Assembly: GCA_007129405.1 (NCBI GenBank)
Contig: SKVN01000077.1
Location: forward strand, 1 to 41,184
Source: Kiritimatiellia bacterium
Lineage (GTDB): Bacteria > Verrucomicrobiota > Kiritimatiellia > UBA8416
DNA length: 41,184 nt
Direction: 5' to 3'
Shown in pieces: positions 1-10,599 of the stretch. The notes below the pieces were generated by a model. The model was not told the DNA's origin. It did not search any database and was given only the letters and a program-made list of their open reading frames with translations. Position numbers and translations under genes: made by a program. Each line of letters opens with the position of its first letter. Position 1 is the first letter of the stretch.

Positions 1-1697
1 CAACCATTGATCGCGATATCATGGAGTGGTTGCGCACGCACGATGTTGAAACAGAAATCCCGCCCCAGAACCCCCTCCTCTGGCACATCTTATCCAGCTT
101 ATTGCCTGTACTCCTGATTTTTGGCCTGATTTATTTCATCTTCATCCGCCAAATGCGCGCCGCAGGGCATGGGGCCATGAGTTTTGGGAAAAGCCGCGCA
201 CGCATGCTGAATCGCGAAAAAAATAAAATCACATTCAAAAATGTTGCGGGTGTCAATGAAGCCAAAGAGGAGGTGCAGGAAATTATTGCCTTTCTTAAAG
301 ACCCCAAGAAATTCCAAAAATTGGGTGGACGCATCCCCAAAGGCGTCATGCTGATGGGACCTCCGGGAACAGGCAAAACCCTACTGGCTAAAGCCATCGC
401 AGGAGAAGCAGATGTGCCATTCTTCAGCATCAGTGGTTCGGATTTCGTGGAGATGTTTGTCGGCGTGGGTGCTTCGCGCGTACGCGATATGTTTGAACAA
501 GGCAAAAAAAATGCGCCCTGTATTATCTTTATCGACGAAATTGATGCCGTCGGACGCAGCCGTTTCACCGGCATTGGCGGAGGCCACGATGAACGCGAGC
601 AAACCTTGAATGCCTTGCTTGTGGAAATGGATGGTTTCGAAACATCGGAAGGTGTCATCATCATCGCTGCAACCAACCGCCCCGATGTTCTCGACCCGGC
701 CTTATTGCGCCGCGGACGCTTCGACCGCCAGATTGTCATCGACCTTCCCATGATCGATGGCCGCGAGGACATTCTCAAAATCCACTCCCGCAACATTAAA
801 CTATCCGAGGAAGTAGATCTGCGACGCATTGCACGCGGAACCCCGGGATTCTCAGGTGCTGACTTGGAGAACCTGCTGAACGAAGCTGCATTGCTCGCCG
901 CCCGACGCAACAAGGATGCCGTGCACATGACCGACCTGGAAGAAGCCCGCGACAAAGTTCTCTGGGGCAGCGAACGCCGTAGTCGCAAAATCGACGACAA
1001 GGAAAAGCGCCTTACGGCCTACCATGAGGCGGGACATGCCGTTGTGCAGCAAGTGCTGAAAGAAACCGAACCACTGCACAAGGTAACCATCATCCCACGT
1101 GGCATTGCCTATCTCGGCGCCACCATGTCGTTGCCCGAAAAAGACAGCTACACCCAGAGCCGATCCAAATTGCTAGACGAGCTGGCAGGCGCGATGGGCG
1201 GACGCTGCGCCGAAGAAATCGTCTTCGGCGAAATCACCAATGGCGCGGCACAGGATATTAAACAGTCCACCGAAATTGCCCGCATGATGGTTTGCAACTG
1301 GGGCATGAGCGAAGCACTTGGACCGCAGAAATTCGGACAAAATCAGGAGGTCATGTTCCTCGGCCGGGAGGTATCCCGCCAGCAGGACTACAGCGAAGAA
1401 ACCGCGCAAAAAATCGATGCCGAAGTAGCGCGCCTGCTGCGCGAAGCACATGAACGCGCCCACAGCATTCTCGAAGAATATCGCGAGGCCCTCGAAAACG
1501 TCTCCCAACGACTCTTGGAACTCGAAACCATCGATGGGCGCGATGTCGTTGATATTGTGGAAATCGGACGCGTGCGTACAACCGAAGAACGGAATCAAAT
1601 CGACAAGGCAGCGGAACAACCGGTCGCTTCCCAAACAACATCAGCACCACAAACGGAAACCGACCCCGAACAAAAACCTGAATCAAAAGATATGTAA
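1..1697 (+). CDS. ftsH: ATP-dependent zinc metalloprotease FtsH, 5' end truncated by window edge
   Basis: Walker [12 protein letters not shown] second region of homology ([20 protein letters not shown]), zinc motif HEAGH; frame stays open to base 3, so the true start is probably upstream of the window. Confidence 0.97.
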   Translation, partial: TIDRDIMEWLRTHDVETEIPPQNPLLWHILSSLLPVLLIFGLIYFIFIRQMRAAGHGAMSFGKSRARMLNREKNKITFKNVAGVNEAKEEVQEIIAFLKDPKKFQKLGGRIPKGVMLMGPPGTGKTLLAKAIAGEADVPFFSISGSDFVEMFVGVGASRVRDMFEQGKKNAPCIIFIDEIDAVGRSRFTGIGGGHDEREQTLNALLVEMDGFETSEGVIIIAATNRPDVLDPALLRRGRFDRQIVIDLPMIDGREDILKIHSRNIKLSEEVDLRRIARGTPGFSGADLENLLNEAALLAARRNKDAVHMTDLEEARDKVLWGSERRSRKIDDKEKRLTAYHEAGHAVVQQVLKETEPLHKVTIIPRGIAYLGATMSLPEKDSYTQSRSKLLDELAGAMGGRCAEEIVFGEITNGAAQDIKQSTEIARMMVCNWGMSEALGPQKFGQNQEVMFLGREVSRQQDYSEETAQKIDAEVARLLREAHERAHSILEEYREALENVSQRLLELETIDGRDVVDIVEIGRVRTTEERNQIDKAAEQPVASQTTSAPQTETDPEQKPESKDM

Positions 1698-1702
1698 CCT
1701 TC

Positions 1703-2656
1703 ATGACGGAATCCTTTTCGCCACAGCCGGATACCTACATCCTGGCGGGAGAACCCAAACCCGGCAGTGTGCAAGCAATGCCGGCATCAAAAACAAGACA
1801 AGTATGGCAGTGTCGGGATAAACAAATCCTGCTGTCACCGGAGCCCGTGATCATGGGAGTCGTGAATGTCACTCCCGACTCTTTTTCCGACGGCGGACAA
1901 TATCTGGATGCTTCACAAGCCATTAAAAAGGCCCTGCACATGATACGCCAAGGTGCACGCATCCTGGATATTGGTGGTGAATCAACCCGACCTGGAGCAG
2001 CATCCGTTGCCCCGGAGGAACAAATCCTGCGCGTATTACCGGTCATCGAAGGCATTCTGGCAAAAGAACCGCATGCGATCATATCCATCGACACCACCAG
2101 TAGCATCGTGGCACAAAAAGCGATCTCGGCAGGCGCGTCTATTATCAACGATATCTCCGGCCTTACGCAAGATACCGACATGCCTGAGCTCGCGCGAGAA
2201 ACACGCGTGGGAATCGTGATCATGCACATGCAAGGAACCCCCGAAAACATGCAGCATGACCCGTGTTATGAAGACTGTGTGGCAGAGATTCGCGAATGGT
2301 TGCAAGCGCGCGTCAACACCGTAACCGCCATGGGTATAGATCCCGCCTCTATCGCTATTGACCCCGGAATCGGATTTGGAAAAAAACTTGCTCACAATCT
2401 TGAAATTTTACATCGATTAGCGCATTTTACATCCATAGGGGCCCCCATACTCGTAGGAGCATCGCGAAAACGTTTTATTGGAACGGTGGGAAATGTGGAA
2501 TCACCTGAGGATCGATTACCTGGCAGCTTGGCAGCACTTACCTGCGCCGTGCTGCAGGGCGCATCCATTTTACGGGTGCATGATGTGCCGGAGTCTTTGC
2601 AAGCTGCACGCATTGCTGCAGCCATACGTGAACCGGCGCGGTGGGAAAATCTATAA
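1703..2656 (+). CDS. folP: Dihydropteroate synthase
   Basis: GVVNVTPDSFSDGG, GGESTRPGA, DPGIGFGKK, GASRKRFIG motifs; directly downstream of ftsH. Confidence 0.96.
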   Translation: MTESFSPQPDTYILAGEPKPGSVQAMPASKTRQVWQCRDKQILLSPEPVIMGVVNVTPDSFSDGGQYLDASQAIKKALHMIRQGARILDIGGESTRPGAASVAPEEQILRVLPVIEGILAKEPHAIISIDTTSSIVAQKAISAGASIINDISGLTQDTDMPELARETRVGIVIMHMQGTPENMQHDPCYEDCVAEIREWLQARVNTVTAMGIDPASIAIDPGIGFGKKLAHNLEILHRLAHFTSIGAPILVGASRKRFIGTVGNVESPEDRLPGSLAALTCAVLQGASILRVHDVPESLQAARIAAAIREPARWENL

Positions 2657-2673
2657 GAAAGAGAGAGGACTCG

Positions 2674-3531
2674 ATGTTGGAAACGATACTCGCCATTGGC
2701 TGGACAGGTGTATTTGAAATCCTGATCCTGACCATTGCGTTTTACTACATCTTTCTCTTCTTCCGGGGCACGCGCGGTGCACAAGTCCTTATCGGTATGC
2801 TCCTGCTGATTGCCGTGCTGCTAACCATGACTTACTTGCTAAACCTCAGTCAACTGAACTGGCTCTTACGGCGTCTATCCGTCTACATCGCCGCCGGCTT
2901 TGTTATCATCTTTCAACCCGAAATTCGCCGCGCACTCGCCGAACTTGGCCGCCAACCCGTATTTTCCGCCAACACCGACAAGAGAACGGTGATTGACAGC
3001 GTCGTGCAGGCCGTAACCCATCTGGCAGATCACAAGGTTGGAGCACTGATTGCCATTGAACGCGAAATCGGCACACGCGGCGTCCGCGAATCAGGCATCA
3101 AGATTGATGCCCCTGTCATCCCCGAATTGCTCTCAACCATTTTCTATCCGCATACCCCTCTGCACGATGGCGGTGTTGTCATTCATGCGGGACGCATTAT
3201 GGCCGCCAGTTGCGTGTTCCCGCTATCCCAACGACTCGAATTGCACAAAAACATCGGAACCCGACACCGTGCCGCCGTTGGCCTGAGCGAAGAAACAGAT
3301 GCTGTCGTCATTGTCGTGTCAGAAGAAACAGGTGCCATATCCGTCAGCTACCGCGGTCGCTTAAGCCGCGGACTCGATGGGGAACGATTACGCCGTTTTC
3401 TCAATGCCCTGCTGAAAGGCCCCCAGGAAGATAATGTCTGGCGCCGTATGCAGGAGCAGCTCGATTTAACACCCGAGGGTATCGCAAAATCAGAGAGCCG
3501 CGGAAACAAGGAGGCACCGCATGCTTCGTAA
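2674..3531 (+). CDS. cdaA: Diadenylate cyclase (c-di-AMP synthase), CdaA/DacA type
   Basis: N-terminal TM helices then DAC domain with LHDGGVVI and GTRHRAA motifs; ATG at 2674 after GAGAGAGG. Confidence 0.93.
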   Translation: MLETILAIGWTGVFEILILTIAFYYIFLFFRGTRGAQVLIGMLLLIAVLLTMTYLLNLSQLNWLLRRLSVYIAAGFVIIFQPEIRRALAELGRQPVFSANTDKRTVIDSVVQAVTHLADHKVGALIAIEREIGTRGVRESGIKIDAPVIPELLSTIFYPHTPLHDGGVVIHAGRIMAASCVFPLSQRLELHKNIGTRHRAAVGLSEETDAVVIVVSEETGAISVSYRGRLSRGLDGERLRRFLNALLKGPQEDNVWRRMQEQLDLTPEGIAKSESRGNKEAPHAS

Positions 3532-4567
3532 ACGCGAAAATTGGCGTAAATTATACCGCGAAAATCTGCCGATCAAGATTCTCGCTTTCGTTTTGGCCAC
3601 GGCATCCATCTATTCGATTCAACGGATCACGAACCAAACGGATGAGTTTGAAGTACCCATTCAAATGGTTGTCGAACCCGGTATGGCCGTCCTACAACAG
3701 GATGCTCGCTATGCCTACATCACCTGCCGAGGATCGTTAGAGGATCTGCGCAGACTGGACCAAAGCCAGTTGCGGCTCATTGTACGCCCGCGCACCGACG
3801 GCAGAACCGGCCCCGAGCAAGTACCCATTGGTCTGCGCAACGTACATGGCGTTCCGCGTTCGATCTCCGTAACCAAAGTACGACCTAATTTGGTGCATCT
3901 CACACTGGACCGTGAAATCGAGAAACAAATCTCTGTCGCCCGGCCTGAAGTACTGGGACAACCCGCCCTGGGACGTGCTGAAATCGAGTTTTCACCCAAA
4001 ATCGTTACCGTACGAGGTCCACAACAATTGCTCCAAGACCTGAAAGTCATGCAAACGGCCCCTGTCGATGTAGAAGGAGCTGCGGTATCTTTCTCTCGTG
4101 AACTTCCCGTAGTGACAGAGGATGAAACCGGAATCCGGGAAGTAACCCCCAGCACAATCTCGGCACGCGTCAATATCGTCACAGAGCGCATCAGCCGAGA
4201 GTGGAACAACCTACCGGTACTAATCTTGAGAGCACCAGACAGCAACCTCTCCTTTGAACCCGCCCCGCCGGTTGTAAGCGTAAGCCTGCTCGGAAGCCCG
4301 CAAACCATCAACGGATTTGAGGCCCATGACATACGCGTTTTCATCGATTGCACAACCATCACCGATACGGGCGAATATCAAGTAACCGCCACCGTCAATG
4401 TCGATCGCGGAACAGACATTCGTAGCGCCATTACACCACCCGTCGTAACCGTCACGGCAAAAAAAATGATACCTATCGCTCCAGCAACGCGTGATATCCC
4501 TGATATCGGCGAAAAAACAGACCCCACCAATATCCAACAAAACACACGAGAAAAGAAAACCGAGTAA
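3521..4567 (+). CDS. cdaR: YbbR-domain protein (CdaR-like regulator of diadenylate cyclase)
   Basis: N-terminal TM segment and repeated beta-rich YbbR-like segments; overlaps cdaA stop. Confidence 0.8.
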   Translation: MLRKRENWRKLYRENLPIKILAFVLATASIYSIQRITNQTDEFEVPIQMVVEPGMAVLQQDARYAYITCRGSLEDLRRLDQSQLRLIVRPRTDGRTGPEQVPIGLRNVHGVPRSISVTKVRPNLVHLTLDREIEKQISVARPEVLGQPALGRAEIEFSPKIVTVRGPQQLLQDLKVMQTAPVDVEGAAVSFSRELPVVTEDETGIREVTPSTISARVNIVTERISREWNNLPVLILRAPDSNLSFEPAPPVVSVSLLGSPQTINGFEAHDIRVFIDCTTITDTGEYQVTATVNVDRGTDIRSAITPPVVTVTAKKMIPIAPATRDIPDIGEKTDPTNIQQNTREKKTE

Positions 4568-4586
4568 ATCCTATTTTGGAAAACGC

Positions 4587-7031
4587 ATGACGCCCACTGA
4601 AAAAATCGAATATCCTTCCAACACACGTGTCGTTGCTGGCATGCTCACAATTGCAGGCGCGCTCCTGTGCCTATTAAGTCTGTTTTCGTATGACTGGCGC
4701 GACATCTCCTTGCTCAACACCCCGCCAAACTACCCTGCCACCAATTGGATTGGACCGCTTGGCGCATGGTTCGCTTTTCTGGTATTCAACCTCGCGGGAA
4801 TCGGCGCATTCGTAATTCCGCTATGGCTATTCTCTATCGGCGGCTTATTGATTTTCTACCGGAAACAGATACGCAAAAAAGTATTCTGGATTGCCGTTAC
4901 CCTTTGCTTGCTAGCGGCCATCATCGACTTACACGGTGGTTTTTACATTCGTGAAGCCTACAATCTGACGCACGAAGGCGGACTGCTCGGCTGGTGGGTC
5001 ACGCATGGTCTATTGATCAGTTGGTTGAGCACTCTCGGGGCAGGCCTGATTCTATGGACATGCATGCTGATTGCCTTGGTCATGGCGATAGGACCTCACA
5101 ACGTATATATTGGCATCCAATATGCCATTGCAGGATCCTCCTTGGTTTGGGAATACGTCACCAGTCGTCATGCCCGACTGGATTCGCGCAACCTGGAAAT
5201 GGAAAAAGAGGCCCGATTGCTGAAACACAAACAAGCACGGCTCGAGAAAGAATTACGCAAGAAAGCTATTGCAGAAAAAATAGCAGGCAAACGCATGCCA
5301 GCCGAACCGGACACCGATTTTCCTGACGAGGCCGAACCGTCCAAGCGTCGCGTCTCCTCGGAATCCAAACCAACCCCATCTGCTTTGCGACGTGCGCTGT
5401 CGAAACCCAAACCGAAGGCTACCCCTGAAGAAGATGAGGAAACCCCGACACCGGCGCCTTTGCCGCCCCCGGTCATCGATCCGGAAAAAGCACAATTCCC
5501 GAACTATCAACTTCCACCGGTAACATTGCTGAATGCGCCTGCACGCGATGGACACAAAGGCAACCTCGCGGATAATGAAACCATTGGACATCTCTTGGTG
5601 CAAACGTTGGATGAGTTTGGCATTAGCGCTGAAATCTCGAGCATCAAACAAGGACCCGTAGTTACAAGATATGAAATCTTACCCGCTCGCGGTGTCCGGG
5701 TAGAGCGTATTGCCGCCCTCTCCAACAATCTCGCACTCGCCTTGAAAGCCCATAGTCTACGCGTGCAGGCACCCGTGCCCGGCAAAGGCGTCGTGGGCAT
5801 CGAAGTGCCCAATGAAACCGCAAAAATGGTTGTAATCCGCGATATCATCGAAAGCGATGAGTGGCGTGCCCGCACCGCACGCTTACCCCTCGTGCTAGGA
5901 AAGGACGTTGGTGGCAAAAACGTAATCGCAGATCTCGCCAAAATGCCACACCTGCTCGTAGCAGGGGCAACCGGAGCCGGCAAATCCGTCTGTATCAACG
6001 CCATGCTCTCAGGGTTGTTCATGTGCAAAACTCCTGATGAACTACGCTTGATTCTGGTAGACCCCAAAATTGTGGAATTTTCCATCTACAACGATCTGCC
6101 ACATTTGGTGGTTCCTGTCATCACCGACCCGAAAAAAGTCGCATTAAGTTTGCGGTGGGCCATTACCGAAATGGAAAACCGTTACAAAATGTTTGCCAAA
6201 GCACGCGTTCGCAACATCGAGGGATTCAATAATCGGCATACCACCACACAGGGCGAACTCTTCGCAGATGAAACGGTCGTGAAACCCAAAAAAGATGACT
6301 TGCCCGCGTCGGTACCTTACGTCGTCATTGTCATCGATGAACTGGCAGACCTGATGTTAGCTGCCGGAGCTGAAATCGAAAACAGCATTGCGCGTTTGGC
6401 ACAACTTTCGCGGGCCGTCGGAATCCATATGATTATTGCCACCCAACGCCCTTCGGTCAACGTCATCACGGGCACCATCAAGGCCAATTTCCCCGCACGC
6501 ATTGCGTTTCAAGTTGCCCAAAAAGTTGACAGCCGTACCATTCTGGATCAATCCGGTGCCGACAAATTACTGGGCCAAGGTGACATGCTATATCTACCAC
6601 CCGCTTCCAGCAAACTCATCCGCGCCCAAGGCGCCATGATCACAGATGAAGAGGTCGAACGTCTCGTCAACCATATGAAAGAACAAGCAGAGCCCGCCTT
6701 TGAAATGGAAATCAAAAATAAACTCGAAAAAAGCGCTACAGCGGCGGAATCCATCGATGACGGCGAAGATGATGAACTTGTGGAACAAGCCGTTGCGATT
6801 ATCCGCGAAACCCAGCGCGCATCCACATCATCCCTCCAACGGCGCATGCGCATTGGCTACACACGGGCTGCAAGAATCATCGACATTCTAGAAGAACGTG
6901 GTATTGTAGGGCCACCTTGTGGAGCAGGCCCCCGTGAAATCCTGATCGACTTGGATGTCGAAACAGAAGACGCTGTCCTAGAGTCACAGGACGCAGACCT
7001 AGATTTCGAAAACGACGAGGAAGATAAATAA
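4587..7031 (+). CDS. ftsK: DNA translocase FtsK/SpoIIIE
   Basis: Multi-TM N-terminus, charged/Pro linker, motor with GATGAGKSVCIN and DELADLM, C-terminal gamma winged helix (SSLQRRMRIGYTRAARIID); ATG at 4587 preferred over the longer ORF start at 4491. Confidence 0.96.
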   Translation: MTPTEKIEYPSNTRVVAGMLTIAGALLCLLSLFSYDWRDISLLNTPPNYPATNWIGPLGAWFAFLVFNLAGIGAFVIPLWLFSIGGLLIFYRKQIRKKVFWIAVTLCLLAAIIDLHGGFYIREAYNLTHEGGLLGWWVTHGLLISWLSTLGAGLILWTCMLIALVMAIGPHNVYIGIQYAIAGSSLVWEYVTSRHARLDSRNLEMEKEARLLKHKQARLEKELRKKAIAEKIAGKRMPAEPDTDFPDEAEPSKRRVSSESKPTPSALRRALSKPKPKATPEEDEETPTPAPLPPPVIDPEKAQFPNYQLPPVTLLNAPARDGHKGNLADNETIGHLLVQTLDEFGISAEISSIKQGPVVTRYEILPARGVRVERIAALSNNLALALKAHSLRVQAPVPGKGVVGIEVPNETAKMVVIRDIIESDEWRARTARLPLVLGKDVGGKNVIADLAKMPHLLVAGATGAGKSVCINAMLSGLFMCKTPDELRLILVDPKIVEFSIYNDLPHLVVPVITDPKKVALSLRWAITEMENRYKMFAKARVRNIEGFNNRHTTTQGELFADETVVKPKKDDLPASVPYVVIVIDELADLMLAAGAEIENSIARLAQLSRAVGIHMIIATQRPSVNVITGTIKANFPARIAFQVAQKVDSRTILDQSGADKLLGQGDMLYLPPASSKLIRAQGAMITDEEVERLVNHMKEQAEPAFEMEIKNKLEKSATAAESIDDGEDDELVEQAVAIIRETQRASTSSLQRRMRIGYTRAARIIDILEERGIVGPPCGAGPREILIDLDVETEDAVLESQDADLDFENDEEDK

Positions 7032-7033
7032 CC

Positions 7034-7753
7034 ATGGCCATTGGACCCATTTTACGCGAAGCGCGCCAGAACAAACAGCTCACAACCTCGCAAGTGGCAG
7101 AAATGACGCGCATGAAGGTACAGATTGTTGATGATCTGGAAAACGATGATTTCCATCGTATTGCGGCTACCATCTATGGCAAGGGATTCATTAAACTTTT
7201 TGCAGAATGCGTAAACCTGGATCCCGAACCGCTGATTGCAGACTATATGGAGCAAGTCGGCACGCCGCAGCCCCCCAAGTTACCCAAGCAAAAACCACAA
7301 ACGGAACAAGCACCGCAAACGCAATCTGAAGCAAAATCGGATTTTGCGGAAAATATGCAACCCCCCGAGGAAGAATCCTCCGATGACCTCTTTTCGTATG
7401 CCGTACACAACCAACAACGCAAGCAGAAGCTGTCCACGGAAAAGACACCTTCTGTTAACACCCATAGAAACCTGCAAGAAACACACAAGTTGCTCGCCAC
7501 CAAATTAAAACAGGCCGGCCAGCAGGCTAAAGGTCTATGCACGCGGGGATTGGAAATTATCGTAAAACGTGTTACGGAAGCAGGCGAGCATGACACATGG
7601 ATTCAGCGGAGCTTGATAGCCATCGGCATCCTGGTGATTATCATGATACTCATCCCCTTGGTGCGCATGATGTTCGCACCACGCGATGCGGCCTCGCTAC
7701 CAGACAATGAACTGATCCTTTTTGTGCCCCCTCCGGAACCGTATCTTGACTGA
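7034..7753 (+). CDS. Helix-turn-helix / single-TM protein, RodZ-like
   Basis: N-terminal Xre-type HTH (ILREARQNKQLTTSQVAEMTRMKVQIVDDLEN, IYGKGFIKLFAE) and a C-terminal TM helix (IAIGILVIIMILIPLV); position after ftsK. Confidence 0.75.
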   Translation: MAIGPILREARQNKQLTTSQVAEMTRMKVQIVDDLENDDFHRIAATIYGKGFIKLFAECVNLDPEPLIADYMEQVGTPQPPKLPKQKPQTEQAPQTQSEAKSDFAENMQPPEEESSDDLFSYAVHNQQRKQKLSTEKTPSVNTHRNLQETHKLLATKLKQAGQQAKGLCTRGLEIIVKRVTEAGEHDTWIQRSLIAIGILVIIMILIPLVRMMFAPRDAASLPDNELILFVPPPEPYLD

Positions 7754-7773
7754 TATGGCAACACAAACCGCAT

Positions 7774-8760
7774 CTACTCTTCTATGCGCACGGGCGTGCC
7801 AGAAGGAATATACACGAATAGTTCTTCAACCTCTCCGTTAAGCATCCGGATGCAACCGGCACTCTCTTCATGTCCAATGCTCTGAGGCTCCCATGTGCCA
7901 TGAATGCCATACCCTCGCACCCGGGGCGTATCACCGGTAGCTTCAATCGAAAGCCAACGCGTACCCAACACATTATCGGGATGCCCGAAGGGCACTTCCT
8001 GCCCATCAGGTGGCCACCAGGATGGTTCCACAATTTTGTCCCGTATCACAAACGTCCCGACTGGTGTCTTCCCAAACTCGCCTGTACCTACACGATAACG
8101 TTTAAAGAATTCCCCGTTCAAATATACAACCATATCACGCCGGGTCTTGTTGGCCACAATTTCAAAATCCCCGCCGAAAACCAACAAGCGGTCTCCTATC
8201 CGAATACGGTTCGGATTGGAGATATGGTTTCCACGTTGAATCAAATCCACCGTTGTCCCAAATCGCCGGGCAATCAAACGCAATTGATCCCCGCTACGAA
8301 TAATATATTCCTCTTTTTCTGGCATCGCGCGCGGTGAGAAAATCAAGTCGATATGAACCGCTCCGAGTTCTTTCTCGATCTTCGACTGTATCGCCTCATC
8401 CGTTGCAAGCGACAACGCACGCTGATAGCGTTCGCGCGCGGCCTGCAGACGATCTGCCTGACGCAACTGTGCCGCCTCTGCCATTAGCTCGGAAATATCC
8501 CCAGGCATGATCACCGCGGCCGGTTCTACCGCTGACAGCGAAGCTTGTCGTGATTGCCGCTCGGAACGCCGCGTACGCGTAGAGGCCTCTTCTGGTACGG
8601 CTGCTACATCAATGCCCTCAGATATATCCGATACACGAGCTGGACGCCGCACAAACCAAACGATAAACGCTATCAATAGAAGGGCAAACACTGCCGGTAG
8701 CCAAGGGCGATGCTTGGGAGCACGATAATTACTGAATTCTTTCACTTTCATGCCGCACAC
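7774..8760 (-). CDS. LysM-domain L,D-transpeptidase (YkuD family), membrane anchored
   Basis: N-terminal TM, LysM (YIIRSGDQLRLIARRFGTTVDLIQRGNHI), YkuD core with IHGTW...ESAGCIRM catalytic motif. Confidence 0.92.
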   Translation of the reverse strand: MCGMKVKEFSNYRAPKHRPWLPAVFALLLIAFIVWFVRRPARVSDISEGIDVAAVPEEASTRTRRSERQSRQASLSAVEPAAVIMPGDISELMAEAAQLRQADRLQAARERYQRALSLATDEAIQSKIEKELGAVHIDLIFSPRAMPEKEEYIIRSGDQLRLIARRFGTTVDLIQRGNHISNPNRIRIGDRLLVFGGDFEIVANKTRRDMVVYLNGEFFKRYRVGTGEFGKTPVGTFVIRDKIVEPSWWPPDGQEVPFGHPDNVLGTRWLSIEATGDTPRVRGYGIHGTWEPQSIGHEESAGCIRMLNGEVEELFVYIPSGTPVRIEE

Positions 8761-8796
8761 CCTAACACGCTCGCATCAACAGAATCACGAAAAAAC

Positions 8797-10599
8797 TTAT
8801 AATCCTAAAAATGTCCGGAAGGGTACCGGTTGACCGTACTGTCGGGCCACACGGGACATTTGCCGTAAATAACTTCGGTCACGGGTTGCCGTATATTGGG
8901 CAATTAAACTATACATTTTCTGCTGACTCCAGCCATCCCGAATAGAACCATCACCTTCTCCCGCACCCTTCACAGGATAGGCCAGATCAAAAACCATATC
9001 ATGCCGTTGGGCCCCGGCACGACCAGCGGCATGAAACACAAGCCGCTCTTCGCGCAACGGGTAACGACCATACAAAACCAACGGACGATCGAGATACAAA
9101 TTACCAGGACGCCGCGGAAAGCCCTCTACCGCGGTCTCCACACCAAATTGCACCCGTAAATCTGCGAGCACCGGACGACTCACAGAGCGAATAACATCTT
9201 CCAAGACCTCCGGAATATCCCAACGGCCCGTGCGAACATAGGTAGCATCGCCCATATTAAATCTACTCAACATTTCCAGCAGGTACATGTTGGCGTGAGC
9301 TGCCACACCAAAAGAGAAAATGGACATCCTGCCTGCATTGTCACGGGTAAACTGTGCAATCACCTCCGTATTATCCGTCACCCCGCTATGCATCAAACCA
9401 TCCGTAGCCACAATTACAATCACAGGACGATCCGGATCCGTGTCCAGCGCAAGAATATCTCGCATCGCAGCTAGAAAATCTGTATTGCCGCCAATCTCCA
9501 TGGATGCGAAATACTGACGAGCCGCAGCATCGGTTTCCGTACCGCGATACACCCACTCGGAAAATGCGTAGGTCGTGCGGTCAATAAACGTAGCCACATT
9601 GAACCGGTCTTGAGGACCAACATAGGCGAATCCACGACGAAAACCCTCCCGGCAAAAATGCAACCGCCGTTCGGCAATCGTGGCAGACGTATCTTGTACG
9701 AATAACACATCCTTTGGCATCACCGGCAGCACATCGGCACCTACACGATCAATCGTTAAACGAAAATAGCCATGCGATTCCCCCGGTAGCCTGAACGTTT
9801 CCACTTCCGCAACAAGCGTTCTTTCAATCGGATCCGCATCGGTGATAGCATCCGGATCCTCTATAAACAGATCGGCAACAGCTTCCCCCTCTAGGGTTCC
9901 AACCCCTGTTGCTTCTGTCAGCATCGCCGAAGGCGGTGGCAGGGGCCCCATCCCCTCCGGAATACCGCTAACAGCAGGCGCATGTAACCGCGATATACCA
10001 TCCGTAAAAGCGGGCATATCTGCAGTCGCAATGGGCAATACGATGTCCGGCGCATCGGGCACACGCTCAATCATCGGGATCGTACGACGCGGTAAAGACG
10101 TGTCGGGCCCATGTACGATTTTCGTTTCTATGGCCGCAATCTCCTGTCGTGGCTGCCACGGAATGGCAAGGGGTGTGGATGCAACCTTTGCTAATGCAGC
10201 CAAATCCGGTTCAACCTCTGGCGAACGCATCGCCGGGGGTTCAATGGCCGCAGCATCCGGGGGAACCTGAAGCCTCGATATGGGAAGTCCCATATCTACA
10301 CCCGTAGTTGGCTGCAAGGCTTGCACGCTTTCCAAAATCGGCGGCCTGTCTTCCGGAAGTTCGACCTGATCAATCACCATCGCTTCAAATCGACGCGTGG
10401 GAAGATCATGCGGTGCGGACATAACATGCGAAAAATCCACACGCGATGCAATCCAAGCCACACCAGCATGAATCACAACCGATGCCAAAGCAGCGAGAAT
10501 CGCCAATAGCCACTGGCCATGCAGCTTCGTGTCTACTTCCCAGCCCGTAAAACCAAGATCTTCACCCATGGGCCGTGTTTTAGCTTTCAAAGTGCCCAT
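8797..10599 (-). CDS. VWA (VIT/inter-alpha-trypsin-type) protein with TonB/TolA-like N-terminal TM and Pro-rich linker
   Basis: MPKDVLFVQDTSATIAERRL, GGNTDFLAAM, VIVATDGLMHSG (MIDAS-like positions), VARQYGQPVPFRTFLGL C-terminus; N-terminal LLAILAALASVVIHAGVAWI contains SxxxH. Confidence 0.85.
   Translation of the reverse strand: MGTLKAKTRPMGEDLGFTGWEVDTKLHGQWLLAILAALASVVIHAGVAWIASRVDFSHVMSAPHDLPTRRFEAMVIDQVELPEDRPPILESVQALQPTTGVDMGLPISRLQVPPDAAAIEPPAMRSPEVEPDLAALAKVASTPLAIPWQPRQEIAAIETKIVHGPDTSLPRRTIPMIERVPDAPDIVLPIATADMPAFTDGISRLHAPAVSGIPEGMGPLPPPSAMLTEATGVGTLEGEAVADLFIEDPDAITDADPIERTLVAEVETFRLPGESHGYFRLTIDRVGADVLPVMPKDVLFVQDTSATIAERRLHFCREGFRRGFAYVGPQDRFNVATFIDRTTYAFSEWVYRGTETDAAARQYFASMEIGGNTDFLAAMRDILALDTDPDRPVIVIVATDGLMHSGVTDNTEVIAQFTRDNAGRMSIFSFGVAAHANMYLLEMLSRFNMGDATYVRTGRWDIPEVLEDVIRSVSRPVLADLRVQFGVETAVEGFPRRPGNLYLDRPLVLYGRYPLREERLVFHAAGRAGAQRHDMVFDLAYPVKGAGEGDGSIRDGWSQQKMYSLIAQYTATRDRSYLRQMSRVARQYGQPVPFRTFLGL

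Noticed and set aside
131-1000. 289-aa minus-strand ORF antisense to ftsH
   Set aside because: Ser/Arg/Met-rich low-quality translation with no domain; shadow ORF of the well-supported ftsH frame
3715-4362. 215-aa minus-strand ORF antisense to cdaR
   Set aside because: Composition typical of antisense shadow ORFs; the opposite frame gives a coherent YbbR protein in an operon
5507-6085. 192-aa minus-strand ORF inside ftsK
   Set aside because: Antisense to the conserved FtsK motor; no recognisable motif
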